Made by a program: the position numbers and the translations under genes. A stretch of 57,315 nucleotides of DNA, taken from the NCBI RefSeq assembly GCF_934371575.1, contig NZ_CAKRNY010000020.1, positions 1 through 57,315 of the forward strand, given 5' to 3'. How positions within the stretch are numbered: the first letter of the stretch is position 1; every line of letters begins with the position of its first letter. Below are positions 43,587 to 52,120 of the stretch, piece by piece. The notes below the pieces were generated by a model that saw nothing but the letters and a program-made list of their open reading frames with translations, made no database searches and had not been told where the DNA came from. Origin of the DNA: an uncultured Blautia sp. (GTDB lineage Bacteria; Bacillota; Clostridia; Lachnospirales; Lachnospiraceae).

Positions 43587-43656
43587 TTTACAATTCGTGT
43601 CATTATCTGTCGTTTCGTGACAGAATTATTGAAAAAATTCCCGATTTTTTTATAAT
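43587..43656 (+). promoter_or_regulatory. LytTR-type promoter P2 of the exopolysaccharide operon
   Basis: TTCGTGTCA (43594) and TTCGTGACA (43614) are direct repeats 20 bp apart; TTGAAA (43629-43634), 16 bp, TATAAT (43651-43656) follow. All element spacings equal those of P1 at 38770, including the 15-bp step from the second repeat to the -35, which argues for control by the same LytTR regulator. Confidence 0.75.
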
Positions 43657-43681
43657 GAGAATAACAAAGGGGAGTACATCA

Positions 43682-43738
43682 AATGGAAGAAGAGGGATGC
43701 ATTATATTGCAATATTAACTGATCAGGAGGAAAACCAC
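43682..43738 (+). other. Leader homologous to the start of the pseudo-receiver gene
   Basis: The DNA around ATG 43697 aligns with the first codons of the gene at 38880: MHYIAILTD here versus MYRIALLTD there, with matching flanking purine tracts. It is in frame with the cyclase, so it is either an alternative 14-residue N-terminal extension or the vestige of a duplicated promoter-plus-gene start. Confidence 0.6.
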
Positions 43739-45193
43739 ATGAAGACAATCATAAAGTATGAACTGGTCATAAATGAAGCGCTTAGATCCGCACTCAATTA
43801 CCATACACCTGACGAGCAGATTAATGAATTTATCCGCTTTTTCGGCAGACATATCGGTTCTGACAGAATATATATTTTCGAAGATTGTAAAGAAAGACAT
43901 GGCACAGACAATACGTATGAATGGTGTGCACAGGGAGTGATTCCTGAAATAGACAGATTGCAGAATGTCGATATGGACATAATAAAATGGTGGTATGATA
44001 CGTTTTCCAAGGGCGAAAGTATCATTATCACTGATATAGAAGATATCAAAGAAGAACATCGCACGTCCTATGATATGTTAAAAGCGCAGAATGTGAGAAA
44101 TGTGGTGGTATGCCCTTTACGTTATAAAGACGAGATAAGTGGATTTTTCGGTGTGGATAATCCTCCAAAAAGTGATTACAGGGGGCTTACTACTTTTTTG
44201 GATATGATAGGAACGCTTCTTATCTCACTTTTGAAAGTGCGTAATTCATTTATAATATCAAATAAAGAGGCAAAGCTCAGCAGCTATTCATCCCTCTCGA
44301 AGATCTATACATCCATGCATTTGGTTAATGTGCAGACAAAAAGATATCATATAGTAAAAATGAAAGATCAGATTGCGAAATATTTGGAAAAAGATTTCAA
44401 AAAAATGGGAGAATATGAAATCAGGGATGATTTTTGCAGACATATTAAGAATATTGCTGAGAAAATGTGTATAGAATCACAACTTCAGGAATCACTGGAG
44501 TTTGTAGATATCAGTACGCTGGAAGAACGGCTTCTTGGAGAAAACAGCATAACACATGAATTTACAGATAAAATATCAGGCTGGTGCCGAAGCAGATTTA
44601 TTCCTGTAGACTACGATGAAAATGGAAGACTTCTGCATGTGCTTTTCTGTATTGAGTGTATAGAAGAAGAAAAAAAGCGCGAGAACAGGCTAATTTATCT
44701 GGCGCGGACAGATCTTATGACAGGATTATGTAATCGCGGAAGTGGAGAAAAGAATATTACGGAACTTTTAAAGGAAAAAACAGGAGGATTGCTTTGTCTG
44801 ATTGATTGTGACAAATTTAAATCCATCAATGACACTTATGGGCATTCTGTAGGAGATAAGGTGATTATAGCCGTTGCGGAGAAGTTACGGAAAACATGTC
44901 GTGACAGTGATGTGGTTTTGCGGCTTGGAGGTGATGAGTTCGCAATATTTATGCCGAAAATGCTGGAGCGAACAGTAGCTGAGAAATTTTTCGAACGCCT
45001 TTTTGAAAATATCCGACAGATTGATATTATAGAGATGCAGGGAAAGAGCATAGAAATAAGTCTGGGTGCGTGTTTTTATGATGGATGTGAAGAAGTTTCT
45101 TTTGATCAGCTATACAGAATGGCTGACAGGGCAATGTATCAGAGCAAAAAGCTAAATGGCTGCAGTGCTGTAATTTATGAGGCCGAAATGTAA
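43739..45193 (+). CDS. Diguanylate cyclase with GAF-like sensor (GGDEF)
   Basis: ATG 43739 with AGGAGG at 43725-43730 gives 484 residues; ATG 43697 is a weaker alternative. The first 165 residues resemble a GAF domain (DRIYIFEDCKE, NVVVCPLRYKDEISGFFGVDN). A middle region (170-320) of unknown type follows, then a GGDEF domain (about 325-480) with LIYLARTDLMTGLCNR, FKSINDTYGHSVGD, the intact active site GGDEF (397-401) and an RxxD inhibitory site (Arg388, Asp391). It should make c-di-GMP from two GTP. As first gene of the polymer operon it may activate the synthase encoded downstream. Confidence 0.93.
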   Translation: MKTIIKYELVINEALRSALNYHTPDEQINEFIRFFGRHIGSDRIYIFEDCKERHGTDNTYEWCAQGVIPEIDRLQNVDMDIIKWWYDTFSKGESIIITDIEDIKEEHRTSYDMLKAQNVRNVVVCPLRYKDEISGFFGVDNPPKSDYRGLTTFLDMIGTLLISLLKVRNSFIISNKEAKLSSYSSLSKIYTSMHLVNVQTKRYHIVKMKDQIAKYLEKDFKKMGEYEIRDDFCRHIKNIAEKMCIESQLQESLEFVDISTLEERLLGENSITHEFTDKISGWCRSRFIPVDYDENGRLLHVLFCIECIEEEKKRENRLIYLARTDLMTGLCNRGSGEKNITELLKEKTGGLLCLIDCDKFKSINDTYGHSVGDKVIIAVAEKLRKTCRDSDVVLRLGGDEFAIFMPKMLERTVAEKFFERLFENIRQIDIIEMQGKSIEISLGACFYDGCEEVSFDQLYRMADRAMYQSKKLNGCSAVIYEAEM

Positions 45194-45255
45194 AAATACT
45201 CTGAAAGCTTTCCGGTTATGAGCTGCGTAGCGAAACGGAACAAAAGGAGGGATCT

Positions 45256-46041
45256 ATGAAAGAAAAGAAAGTAATTGATTATACCAGAACCTATCGAAGA
45301 ATTGAGGCAGATAAAACGAAATGTATTCTGTACATTGTCATACTTCTCCTGCTGGGGTTTCTGCTTATGTGGACCCAGATTGATGATCTGACCCGGATGA
45401 TCTGTAAGATATGTGCCGGTATTTTAAAGAAATATGAACCGCATATGTATGTAGGAATCCGTTCAGAAGCTTATCCTCTGTTTGGAAAAATCAGCTATCT
45501 CAGTGCAGGAACCGTATATCCTGGAATACAGATAAGCCTTATAAATACAGGAATTTCTCTTGGAGCAATCATTCTTCTGGCAGGACTTCCGTGGAAGGGC
45601 CGCCCTCTTGCCATTTATCTGATCCTGTGCAGTGCGATTCATCTGATAAACAGTCTGTGGTTTATGTTTGGGGAAAAATATTTTCCGTATACTTTAACCG
45701 TTTATTCAAATTTATATATGCTTCAGGAAGTTGGCATATGGGTGATGTTTTTTGTCATGACAGTTATAATTACCGGAATTATAGGAGACCGGGGAGTGAT
45801 CTATAAGCTTTTGACACTTCTTGCGGTAATGTTGTATTCCATTGTGTTTGGAACTGTTCGCTATGTGATCTTTATCTGGCTGCTGTACCGATTCTCTGTG
45901 ATCTATATGGCGTTCTTCTACTTTATGATAGGTCCTATGTTTGACTTTTTGTATCTGGTTATGATTTATGCAGTGTTTGTCAACCGCATGATCGGTGTTT
46001 ACGATTCAAGGAAGGGAAGGGAGGTATGGAAATGGTCGTAG
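45256..46041 (+). CDS. Polytopic membrane protein of the polymer operon
   Basis: A 261-residue protein with a cytosolic basic start and about six to seven hydrophobic segments (about 23-41, 88-110, 118-137, 150-175, 182-205, 208-240). AAAGGAGGGATC precedes the ATG. No family motif recognised. Its position between the cyclase and the synthase, with overlap of the latter, suggests a membrane partner of the synthase complex. Confidence 0.72.
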   Translation: MKEKKVIDYTRTYRRIEADKTKCILYIVILLLLGFLLMWTQIDDLTRMICKICAGILKKYEPHMYVGIRSEAYPLFGKISYLSAGTVYPGIQISLINTGISLGAIILLAGLPWKGRPLAIYLILCSAIHLINSLWFMFGEKYFPYTLTVYSNLYMLQEVGIWVMFFVMTVIITGIIGDRGVIYKLLTLLAVMLYSIVFGTVRYVIFIWLLYRFSVIYMAFFYFMIGPMFDFLYLVMIYAVFVNRMIGVYDSRKGREVWKWS

Positions 46042-47306
46042 CTATTATGAAAGGTTATACTATTTTTGTTATTATCCTGATGCTTCTGTACACAGCCAGA
46101 CATTTTTATTTTACAATTGTAAGACTTCTGGGCAGGCAGCGTCTCTATTACAATGATATTCTTACAGACAGGATGAAAAGTATTTCCGTACTGATCCCTA
46201 TGCATAATGAGGAACAGGTGCTTTCCAATGTTCTGGATTCTCTGCTGAAATGTGAGTATGACAGGGACAGACTTGAAATTATTCCGATCAATGATAATTC
46301 TACAGACCGTACAAGGGAAATGCTGGATGAGTATCACAGAAAGTATGAGTTTATACGTCCCCTTCACAGAGACTGTCCGGACAGAGGAAAACCGGTAGGT
46401 CTGAATGATGCAATGAAGCTGGCAAAAGGGGAGATCATCATTGTATTTGATGCGGATTACAGACCTGCCAGAAACATGCTGAAACAGATTGCGCTGGGAT
46501 TTGAGGATCCGCAGGTAGGTGCAGTTATGGGGCGGGTAATACCGTACAATACCAACACAAATATGCTGACCAGACTTATTAATCTGGAACGGTCCGGAGG
46601 ATATCAGGTAGATCAGCAGGCACGATATAACCTGAAAACAATTCCGCAGTATGGCGGGACAGTAGGGGGATTTCGCAAAGATTTTCTGTTAGAAACAGGT
46701 GGCTTTAATCCAAAGGTTCTGGCAGAAGATACGGAACTTACATATCGGCTTTTTACCAATGGCTGGAAGGTTGTATACGCTAATTCGGCAGAATGTTATG
46801 AAGAGTCTCCGGAAAGCTGGAATGTGAGAGGCAGACAGATCAGACGCTGGTCAAGAGGTCATAATGAAGTATTGTTCCGCTATCTGATCCCTACGATCAC
46901 AACTCCTTATATGGGACTGTTTCAGAAAATAGATGGCTTGTTTCTGCTTTTTATCTATTCGGTACCGGTATTTCTGCTGTTGGGCTGGGTAGTTTCCCTT
47001 GGATTATTTTTCCTGGGTGAAATGCAGATATTCAGTGGCTGGTGGGTTATATTGTTTTTGGGAATTTATAATTCCCTTGGAAATTTTGCACCATTTTTTG
47101 AGATAGGTACCTCGCTGATCATAGACGGACTTCCTGGAGAGGCATTGCTTCTGCCTCTTATGATGTTTAACTTTTTCTTCTATATGTGGAATATCTCTCT
47201 GGGATTCTGGGATGCAGTGGTAGATACTGTTACCGGAAGAGGTGTGAAATGGGATAAAACAGTGCGGTTTACTGTGCAGAAAACGGAAAAGGAGGCTGAA
47301 AAATGA
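46032..47306 (+). CDS. GT2 processive glycosyltransferase (BcsA/HasA-like polymer synthase)
   Basis: ATG 46032 is preferred to 46026 because AAGGGAGG (46017-46024) is then correctly spaced; 424 residues. One N-terminal membrane span (about 5-25), then the GT-A domain: SVLIPMHNEEQVL, INDNSTDRTREM, the metal-binding DADYRP, the acceptor-site Asp in LAEDTELTYRL and QIRRW (QxxRW), the marks of processive beta-glycan synthases. Three to four spans follow (about 305-405). No PilZ domain is fused, so c-di-GMP control would need another subunit. Probably polymerises and extrudes a glycan. Confidence 0.9.
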   Translation: MVVAIMKGYTIFVIILMLLYTARHFYFTIVRLLGRQRLYYNDILTDRMKSISVLIPMHNEEQVLSNVLDSLLKCEYDRDRLEIIPINDNSTDRTREMLDEYHRKYEFIRPLHRDCPDRGKPVGLNDAMKLAKGEIIIVFDADYRPARNMLKQIALGFEDPQVGAVMGRVIPYNTNTNMLTRLINLERSGGYQVDQQARYNLKTIPQYGGTVGGFRKDFLLETGGFNPKVLAEDTELTYRLFTNGWKVVYANSAECYEESPESWNVRGRQIRRWSRGHNEVLFRYLIPTITTPYMGLFQKIDGLFLLFIYSVPVFLLLGWVVSLGLFFLGEMQIFSGWWVILFLGIYNSLGNFAPFFEIGTSLIIDGLPGEALLLPLMMFNFFFYMWNISLGFWDAVVDTVTGRGVKWDKTVRFTVQKTEKEAEK

Positions 47307-49000
47307 AAGTATGGATTTTGATTTTTGTCTGTATGTTCTCTATGCCTCTGTTGGTCGCAGTATTGCATTTCAGGATGAGAAAAGGGCAGATCCTGAAGAT
47401 AAGACAGGATTATGTGAAAAATGCCAGATATTTTGGCAGAAGCTTTTCTTCTCTGGTGGAAAAAGCCCTTCCGGAAATGAAGAATGGTATGATCATGCTT
47501 TCAAGACAGGAAAAGGTGTTGGAAATAGATGGAAATCAGGAGTTTGTGCAGCCTGAGATCGAAGATCTGGTCATTGCCAGAAATACCATCTTCTGTCCGC
47601 AGCAAGGGGATTTACATTTCCAAAAAGAAATCTACAGTGAAAAGGATGCGTTGTTTGTGAAAGAGAACATACGACTCCGGGCTGTATACAGCAAAAAAAG
47701 ACTGCTTTTCGGAAATAAGATCCGGCTTCTCAGATGGGCGGACGCAGAACATGCGGTTGCAGTTTATGATGAATGTGATCTGGGTGAAAGGGTATCAAGT
47801 GGAGAACAGCTTGTGATAGGCTTTGATAATATTTTTCATAGTCTGTATGCACCTGTGATCCGTCTGGGACAGCGTCCGGAGGAACCTGACCGGTTTATGG
47901 AAGAACGTGATCCCAGGATATTTCGTATGCCGGTAATGAACAGTCATGAATATAACAGGCATTACATAGATGATGATATGGTTACAGAAAGTGGGACAGT
48001 TCCTTATACGATTATTTCCCGTGGGGATATAAAGGTGATAGAGGATATTATCCTGCAGGGAGATATTCACAGTGATGGGGCTGTGAGGATCATGGAAAAT
48101 GCATCGGTGCTTGGAAATATTTTCGCAGAGAAGGATATACTTCTGGAAAAAAATGCAACCGTGCTTGGCAACATTTTTACACAGGGTAACATTATATTTG
48201 AAGAAGGCGCCAGTGCAGGTCAGCCGGATAAGATTACTTCAGTTATTGCCCGCGAAACAATAACATTTTATGGCGGTAATTATGTTTATGGATATGTGGT
48301 TTCAGAGGGCGGCGGAAAAATCCTGAAATCAGACAGGGAGATATTTGAAGAGTATTGTTTTCCAAGAGAACCTGTTCATGAAGAAAAGATTACTTTCCAG
48401 GATCTGTCGGAATATGAAAATGTTGATTCTCAGGGATTTCGGGGAGATATATATGTAAAAGAAGCAGTTATTCCGGAAGGTGCATCAGTTATTCCGAAGA
48501 GTCAGTTTTTTGGATGCAGAAGTCTTGAGAAGGTGTATCTGCCGGAGAGCGTTTCTGTTATTGAAGACTATGCATTTGCTGACTGTCATGTATTGAAAGT
48601 ATGGGAGAGCATAGAAAAGCTTTCACTGAAATCAGTAGGGATATCAGCTTTTGAAAACTGTTATGCACTGGAATTTATAAGTCTTCCGGATTCCCTGACT
48701 GTGATTGAAGGAGCTGCATTTGCTGGCTGTGTGTCTGTTAATAAACTGATATTTTCAGATACCTCGCTGTTAAAGAAAATAGGTGATCATGCTTTTCGCG
48801 GGTGCAGGAATCTGAAAGAGGTATACCTGCCGGACAGTGTGGAATATGTGGGAATCAGTGCATTCAGAGATTGTATTTCTCTTGAACAGATTTCCGTATC
48901 AGAGAAAATAAAAAATCAGCCGGGTATTGCAGAACTGGAGAAAAACTGTCCAAATGCCAGGATCAGGTTCAGGGAGGTGAATTCAGTTGAAAAAGAATAA
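47303..49000 (+). CDS. Membrane protein fusing bactofilin-like and BspA-type LRR domains
   Basis: A 565-residue protein with an N-terminal membrane span (1-22), an unassigned region (25-235), a segment of short beta repeats (about 240-335: VIEDIILQGDIHSDGAV, ASVLGNIFAEKDILLEKNA, TVLGNIFTQGNIIFEEGA) like bactofilin/polymer-forming proteins, and a C-terminal block of five LRR_5 (BspA) repeats (about 395-550), each with a CxxLxxVxLPxSVxxIxxxAF pattern. It overlaps the synthase gene by four bases. The combination of a polymer-forming domain with ligand-binding repeats suggests a scaffold for the synthase. The fusion is unusual. Confidence 0.8.
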   Translation: MKVWILIFVCMFSMPLLVAVLHFRMRKGQILKIRQDYVKNARYFGRSFSSLVEKALPEMKNGMIMLSRQEKVLEIDGNQEFVQPEIEDLVIARNTIFCPQQGDLHFQKEIYSEKDALFVKENIRLRAVYSKKRLLFGNKIRLLRWADAEHAVAVYDECDLGERVSSGEQLVIGFDNIFHSLYAPVIRLGQRPEEPDRFMEERDPRIFRMPVMNSHEYNRHYIDDDMVTESGTVPYTIISRGDIKVIEDIILQGDIHSDGAVRIMENASVLGNIFAEKDILLEKNATVLGNIFTQGNIIFEEGASAGQPDKITSVIARETITFYGGNYVYGYVVSEGGGKILKSDREIFEEYCFPREPVHEEKITFQDLSEYENVDSQGFRGDIYVKEAVIPEGASVIPKSQFFGCRSLEKVYLPESVSVIEDYAFADCHVLKVWESIEKLSLKSVGISAFENCYALEFISLPDSLTVIEGAAFAGCVSVNKLIFSDTSLLKKIGDHAFRGCRNLKEVYLPDSVEYVGISAFRDCISLEQISVSEKIKNQPGIAELEKNCPNARIRFREVNSVEKE

Positions 49001-50108
49001 AACCGCAGAACTGTTTCTTGTTTTGCTCATTTTGATCGTAATGTCTGCCGGAATTCTGATCCTCCAGAATGAAATGGAAAAATTGCAGAGTGTTAAGCAG
49101 GAAAGCGTATATGTTCCGGAAAAAAGAGATTTGTATAATAATTATGGCTTAAAAAATGACCAGTCTCTTTCAAAAACCAAAATCCTGGAAACGCAGGATC
49201 AGGTGATCTATACAGATCGTATCTTTAATATAAATCAGATTTCTGAGGATCATATTTCATATGCGGCAGATATTATGAAAGCATTACAGAAAAAGAGTGG
49301 AAAAGATACTTATATTATGCCGATACCGGAAAGAGCAGTATTTGAAAACGGATATGAAAATGAGAAGGAAAAATACAGTGATTTTATAGAAAAACTGGAA
49401 GCTTCTTTTTCAGATCCTTCTGTAGTTTTAAATCCGTTGTCTGAACTGGAGAAACATCAGTATGAGTATATTTATTTCAGAACTGAAAATAGCTGGACAA
49501 TGTGTGGGGCATTTTATGGGGCGCAGGTGATTTTTGAGGAACTTGGATATAATAAGGAAAACCTGGATGCTTACCGGGAATATGTCTTTGAAACTTTTGA
49601 GGGAAATCTTCTTTTGGAAGCGTTACAAAAGTATACGACAGACGAAATAAAGAAAGATATCGAAAACATGGAAAAGGAACCATTCTATATTTATATCAAT
49701 GGTTCGAATCCCAATCGCGAGGAATTAACCCTTGAAAACAAAGAAGGACAGCTGCAGACACTAAAAAGACAAATGATACAGTTTAATAGCAGCGGAAGTC
49801 ATGCAGTCATTGGTTCAGATTATACTCATAGTATAGTAGAAGGAAGAGGAAAAGGACAGAGAAAAGGAAATCTTCTTCTTATTGCAGATGCAAGAGGAAA
49901 GATGATGATTTCTTATCTTTCAGAGGCTTTTGAAAAGATTTATGTTTCTAATATTTATGAGGATGCAGATCTTGTACAGAATCTGGATGAAATACTGGAA
50001 AAATATAATATAGAATATATTGTATGGGCACAGGATGTTTCTGAAACAGGAAATATATCCTACATGAGAGCATTGAATCCACTTTTAAAGGAAGGAGGGA
50101 ATGTCTGA
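48987..50108 (+). CDS. DHHW/AlgX-like protein, degenerate
   Basis: A 373-residue protein starting at TTG 48987 behind GGGAGGTGA. An N-terminal membrane anchor (about 8-27) precedes an extracellular domain. YFRTENSWTMCGAFYGAQ stands where DHHW-family proteins have RTDHHWT, and NLLLIADARGK where the nucleophile Ser of the KDSYG-like motif is expected; both catalytic elements are altered. It overlaps the preceding gene by 14 bases. Related proteins acetylate exopolysaccharides; this one is more likely a binding or scaffold version. Assignment by layout, not by a full alignment. Confidence 0.6.
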   Translation: MKKNKTAELFLVLLILIVMSAGILILQNEMEKLQSVKQESVYVPEKRDLYNNYGLKNDQSLSKTKILETQDQVIYTDRIFNINQISEDHISYAADIMKALQKKSGKDTYIMPIPERAVFENGYENEKEKYSDFIEKLEASFSDPSVVLNPLSELEKHQYEYIYFRTENSWTMCGAFYGAQVIFEELGYNKENLDAYREYVFETFEGNLLLEALQKYTTDEIKKDIENMEKEPFYIYINGSNPNREELTLENKEGQLQTLKRQMIQFNSSGSHAVIGSDYTHSIVEGRGKGQRKGNLLLIADARGKMMISYLSEAFEKIYVSNIYEDADLVQNLDEILEKYNIEYIVWAQDVSETGNISYMRALNPLLKEGGNV

Positions 50109-50701
50109 TGTTAGAACTGATCCTTAAGGGAACTGACCTGTTTATGGAAAAAACAGGAAGTGCAGACAAGCTTCCTATAAGTGGAAATACAGAAAGAATG
50201 CTATTTCTGCTTCTGGGGATTCTGCTTGTTTTTGCAGGAGCTAAGGTGTACCGTCTGATCGTTTCCTTCATAATGTTCTGGGGAGTGACGATTGTATTAT
50301 GTACTGTTATGAATGGAAAAACCGGATGGGGGACGATCGTAACTGCATTTACGATACTTGGATGTCTGATGGGATATATGGCATTTAAGTGGAAAACAGC
50401 AGATTCTATGATTCTGTCTGCTATGACTGCTGCGGCAGTTGTGTGGATGTGTTATCCGTTCTGGTGGGCTGTAGTTGTTTTTGCTGCAGGAGCTGCAGCT
50501 GCAGCAGGTTTTTTTCCTCTGGAGGGAGCAATCCTTTCTTCTGTTGTAGCAGGAATGTTTCTTCTTCATGAGACGGGAGTCCGATATGTGGTTTTGCTGA
50601 CAGTATGCGGACTCCTGCTCCAGATCGTTCTGTTTGAACGAAAATCAGAAAGGGGGCGTAAGATTTGGAAACGGTTTTTCGTAAAGAAATCAAATATCTG
50701 A
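50108..50701 (+). CDS. Small polytopic membrane protein (DUF4203-like)
   Basis: A 197-residue protein with about five to seven hydrophobic segments between 30 and 178, rich in Ala/Gly/Val, and a very basic C-terminus (RKSERGRKIWKRFFVKK). It starts at ATG 50108, sharing a base with the upstream stop, and its 3-prime end overlaps the VTC gene by 37 bases. The general pattern recalls TMEM198/DUF4203 proteins, but the match is not firm. A structural or transport component of the polymer machine is likely. Confidence 0.65.
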   Translation: MLELILKGTDLFMEKTGSADKLPISGNTERMLFLLLGILLVFAGAKVYRLIVSFIMFWGVTIVLCTVMNGKTGWGTIVTAFTILGCLMGYMAFKWKTADSMILSAMTAAAVVWMCYPFWWAVVVFAAGAAAAAGFFPLEGAILSSVVAGMFLLHETGVRYVVLLTVCGLLLQIVLFERKSERGRKIWKRFFVKKSNI

Positions 50702-51339
50702 TCAGCCGCAGAGAGGCCCTGATTCTTCAACAGAAGCTGGATGGCATTATGGAAAGAGATATCCATGGAGAAAATGGCAGATATTTTATCAGATCTCAGT
50801 ACTATGATTCCATAGACGATCAGGATTTATGGGATAATCTGGATGGAATGTATGAAAAAAGGAAGATCCGTTTAAGAATTTATTCACTGAATGATTTATC
50901 TGCAAAGCTGGAGTTTAAATGCAAAAACGGATCTGACGGAGTGAAATATTCCATACCTGTCAGCCGTGAACAGGCACTTCGGATGGAACAGGGAGATGCG
51001 TCATTTCTTCTGGAATATGAAACAGAGCTGGCTATGAGATTGTATTTGCGGATCACACAGGGCTGTTATCGTCCAAAGACGATCATAGATTATCAGAGGC
51101 TGGCATTTGCTTATCCTGCAGGTGATGTAAGGATCACTTTTGATACGGACATCAGAGGGGCTTTATATCCATATGGGCTGTTCGAGGAGGTTGGAACAGA
51201 TGCCTTGGGCAGTACAGAACAGGTACTGATGGAAGTAAAATATACAGGATTCCTACCGGATATGATTGCAGAGACATTGAAAGAAGCGGATGAACTGTCA
51301 ACCAGCCACAGCAAATATTCCAGAGCCAGAATGATGTGA
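50665..51339 (+). CDS. VTC-domain protein
   Basis: A 224-residue tunnel-fold protein starting at TTG 50665. Motifs fit the VTC family: FRKEIKYLI, SQYYDSIDDQDL, KRKIRLRIYS, AKLEFKCK, VRITFDTDI and the late LMEVKYTG. In yeast Vtc4 this fold makes polyphosphate; bacterial VTC genes often sit beside DUF4956 and CotH genes, exactly as here, where the role is unknown. All basic residues expected in the tunnel appear to be kept, so enzymatic activity on a nucleotide or polyphosphate is plausible. Confidence 0.9.
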   Translation: METVFRKEIKYLISRREALILQQKLDGIMERDIHGENGRYFIRSQYYDSIDDQDLWDNLDGMYEKRKIRLRIYSLNDLSAKLEFKCKNGSDGVKYSIPVSREQALRMEQGDASFLLEYETELAMRLYLRITQGCYRPKTIIDYQRLAFAYPAGDVRITFDTDIRGALYPYGLFEEVGTDALGSTEQVLMEVKYTGFLPDMIAETLKEADELSTSHSKYSRARMM

Positions 51340-51411
51340 CTGTAAGTTTTACATACGGCAGACCGGAGACCGTTAGTAAAAGTAAACCGGATGCCGGGAT
51401 TGGAGAGAAAT

Positions 51412-52092
51412 ATGAGAGAATTTATCGTAGAAAATCTGACAAATACAGAAGCACTGAGTGTGACTGTAATCTTAATGAATAATGTGATCGCACTGATCGT
51501 TGCCTTTTTTATTATGTTTACTTATAAAATTTCTTATGCAGGGCCTGCATACAGCAGAAAATTTAATATTTCAATCGGATCGATCACCATCATCACAGCT
51601 ATGATCATGAGCATTATCAGTAATAATATTGCATTGTCCCTTGGTATGGTCGGTGCTCTTTCTATCATAAGATTTCGTACTGCTGTAAAGGATGTAAGAG
51701 ATGCTACTTATATTTTCTGGGCAATTGCGGCAGGCATTGGCTGCGGTGTATCCCAGTATGCGCTTATTGTTATTGGTTCCGCTTTTTTACTCCTTTTTCT
51801 GATTATTACAAGAAAGGGCTTCACATCCTGTAATAAGCTGCTGGTTGTTCAGGGAAAACCAGAATGCTTACATAAAACAGAGGCAGCAGTGGATACCTTT
51901 TTTGCCGGAAAGGTACATGTTTCTATGAGAAATGTTACAGAAAACAGCTTTGAACTGGTTTATTCGATCGGAGAGGGAATTCTGTATAAAGCTGCAAAAG
52001 AAAATCAGATGGATATTTCAGAGAAACTGATTAAAATTGACGGCGTGAAAAGGGTAAATATAGTTGACCAGAAGGATGAACTTTCGCAGTAA
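51412..52092 (+). CDS. DUF4956 membrane protein
   Basis: ATG 51412 with GGAGAG upstream is preferred to the ATG at 51391; 226 residues. The family block ALSLGMVGALSIIRFRTAVK and three to four membrane spans (about 20-130) identify DUF4956; the C-terminal about 80 residues form a cytosolic alpha/beta domain. It forms the familiar VTC-DUF4956-CotH trio. Function unknown; possibly a channel or partner that passes the VTC product outward. Confidence 0.9.
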   Translation: MREFIVENLTNTEALSVTVILMNNVIALIVAFFIMFTYKISYAGPAYSRKFNISIGSITIITAMIMSIISNNIALSLGMVGALSIIRFRTAVKDVRDATYIFWAIAAGIGCGVSQYALIVIGSAFLLLFLIITRKGFTSCNKLLVVQGKPECLHKTEAAVDTFFAGKVHVSMRNVTENSFELVYSIGEGILYKAAKENQMDISEKLIKIDGVKRVNIVDQKDELSQ

Positions 52093-52120
52093 AAAGGCTG
52101 CCTGACTGAGAGGTGTTGCT

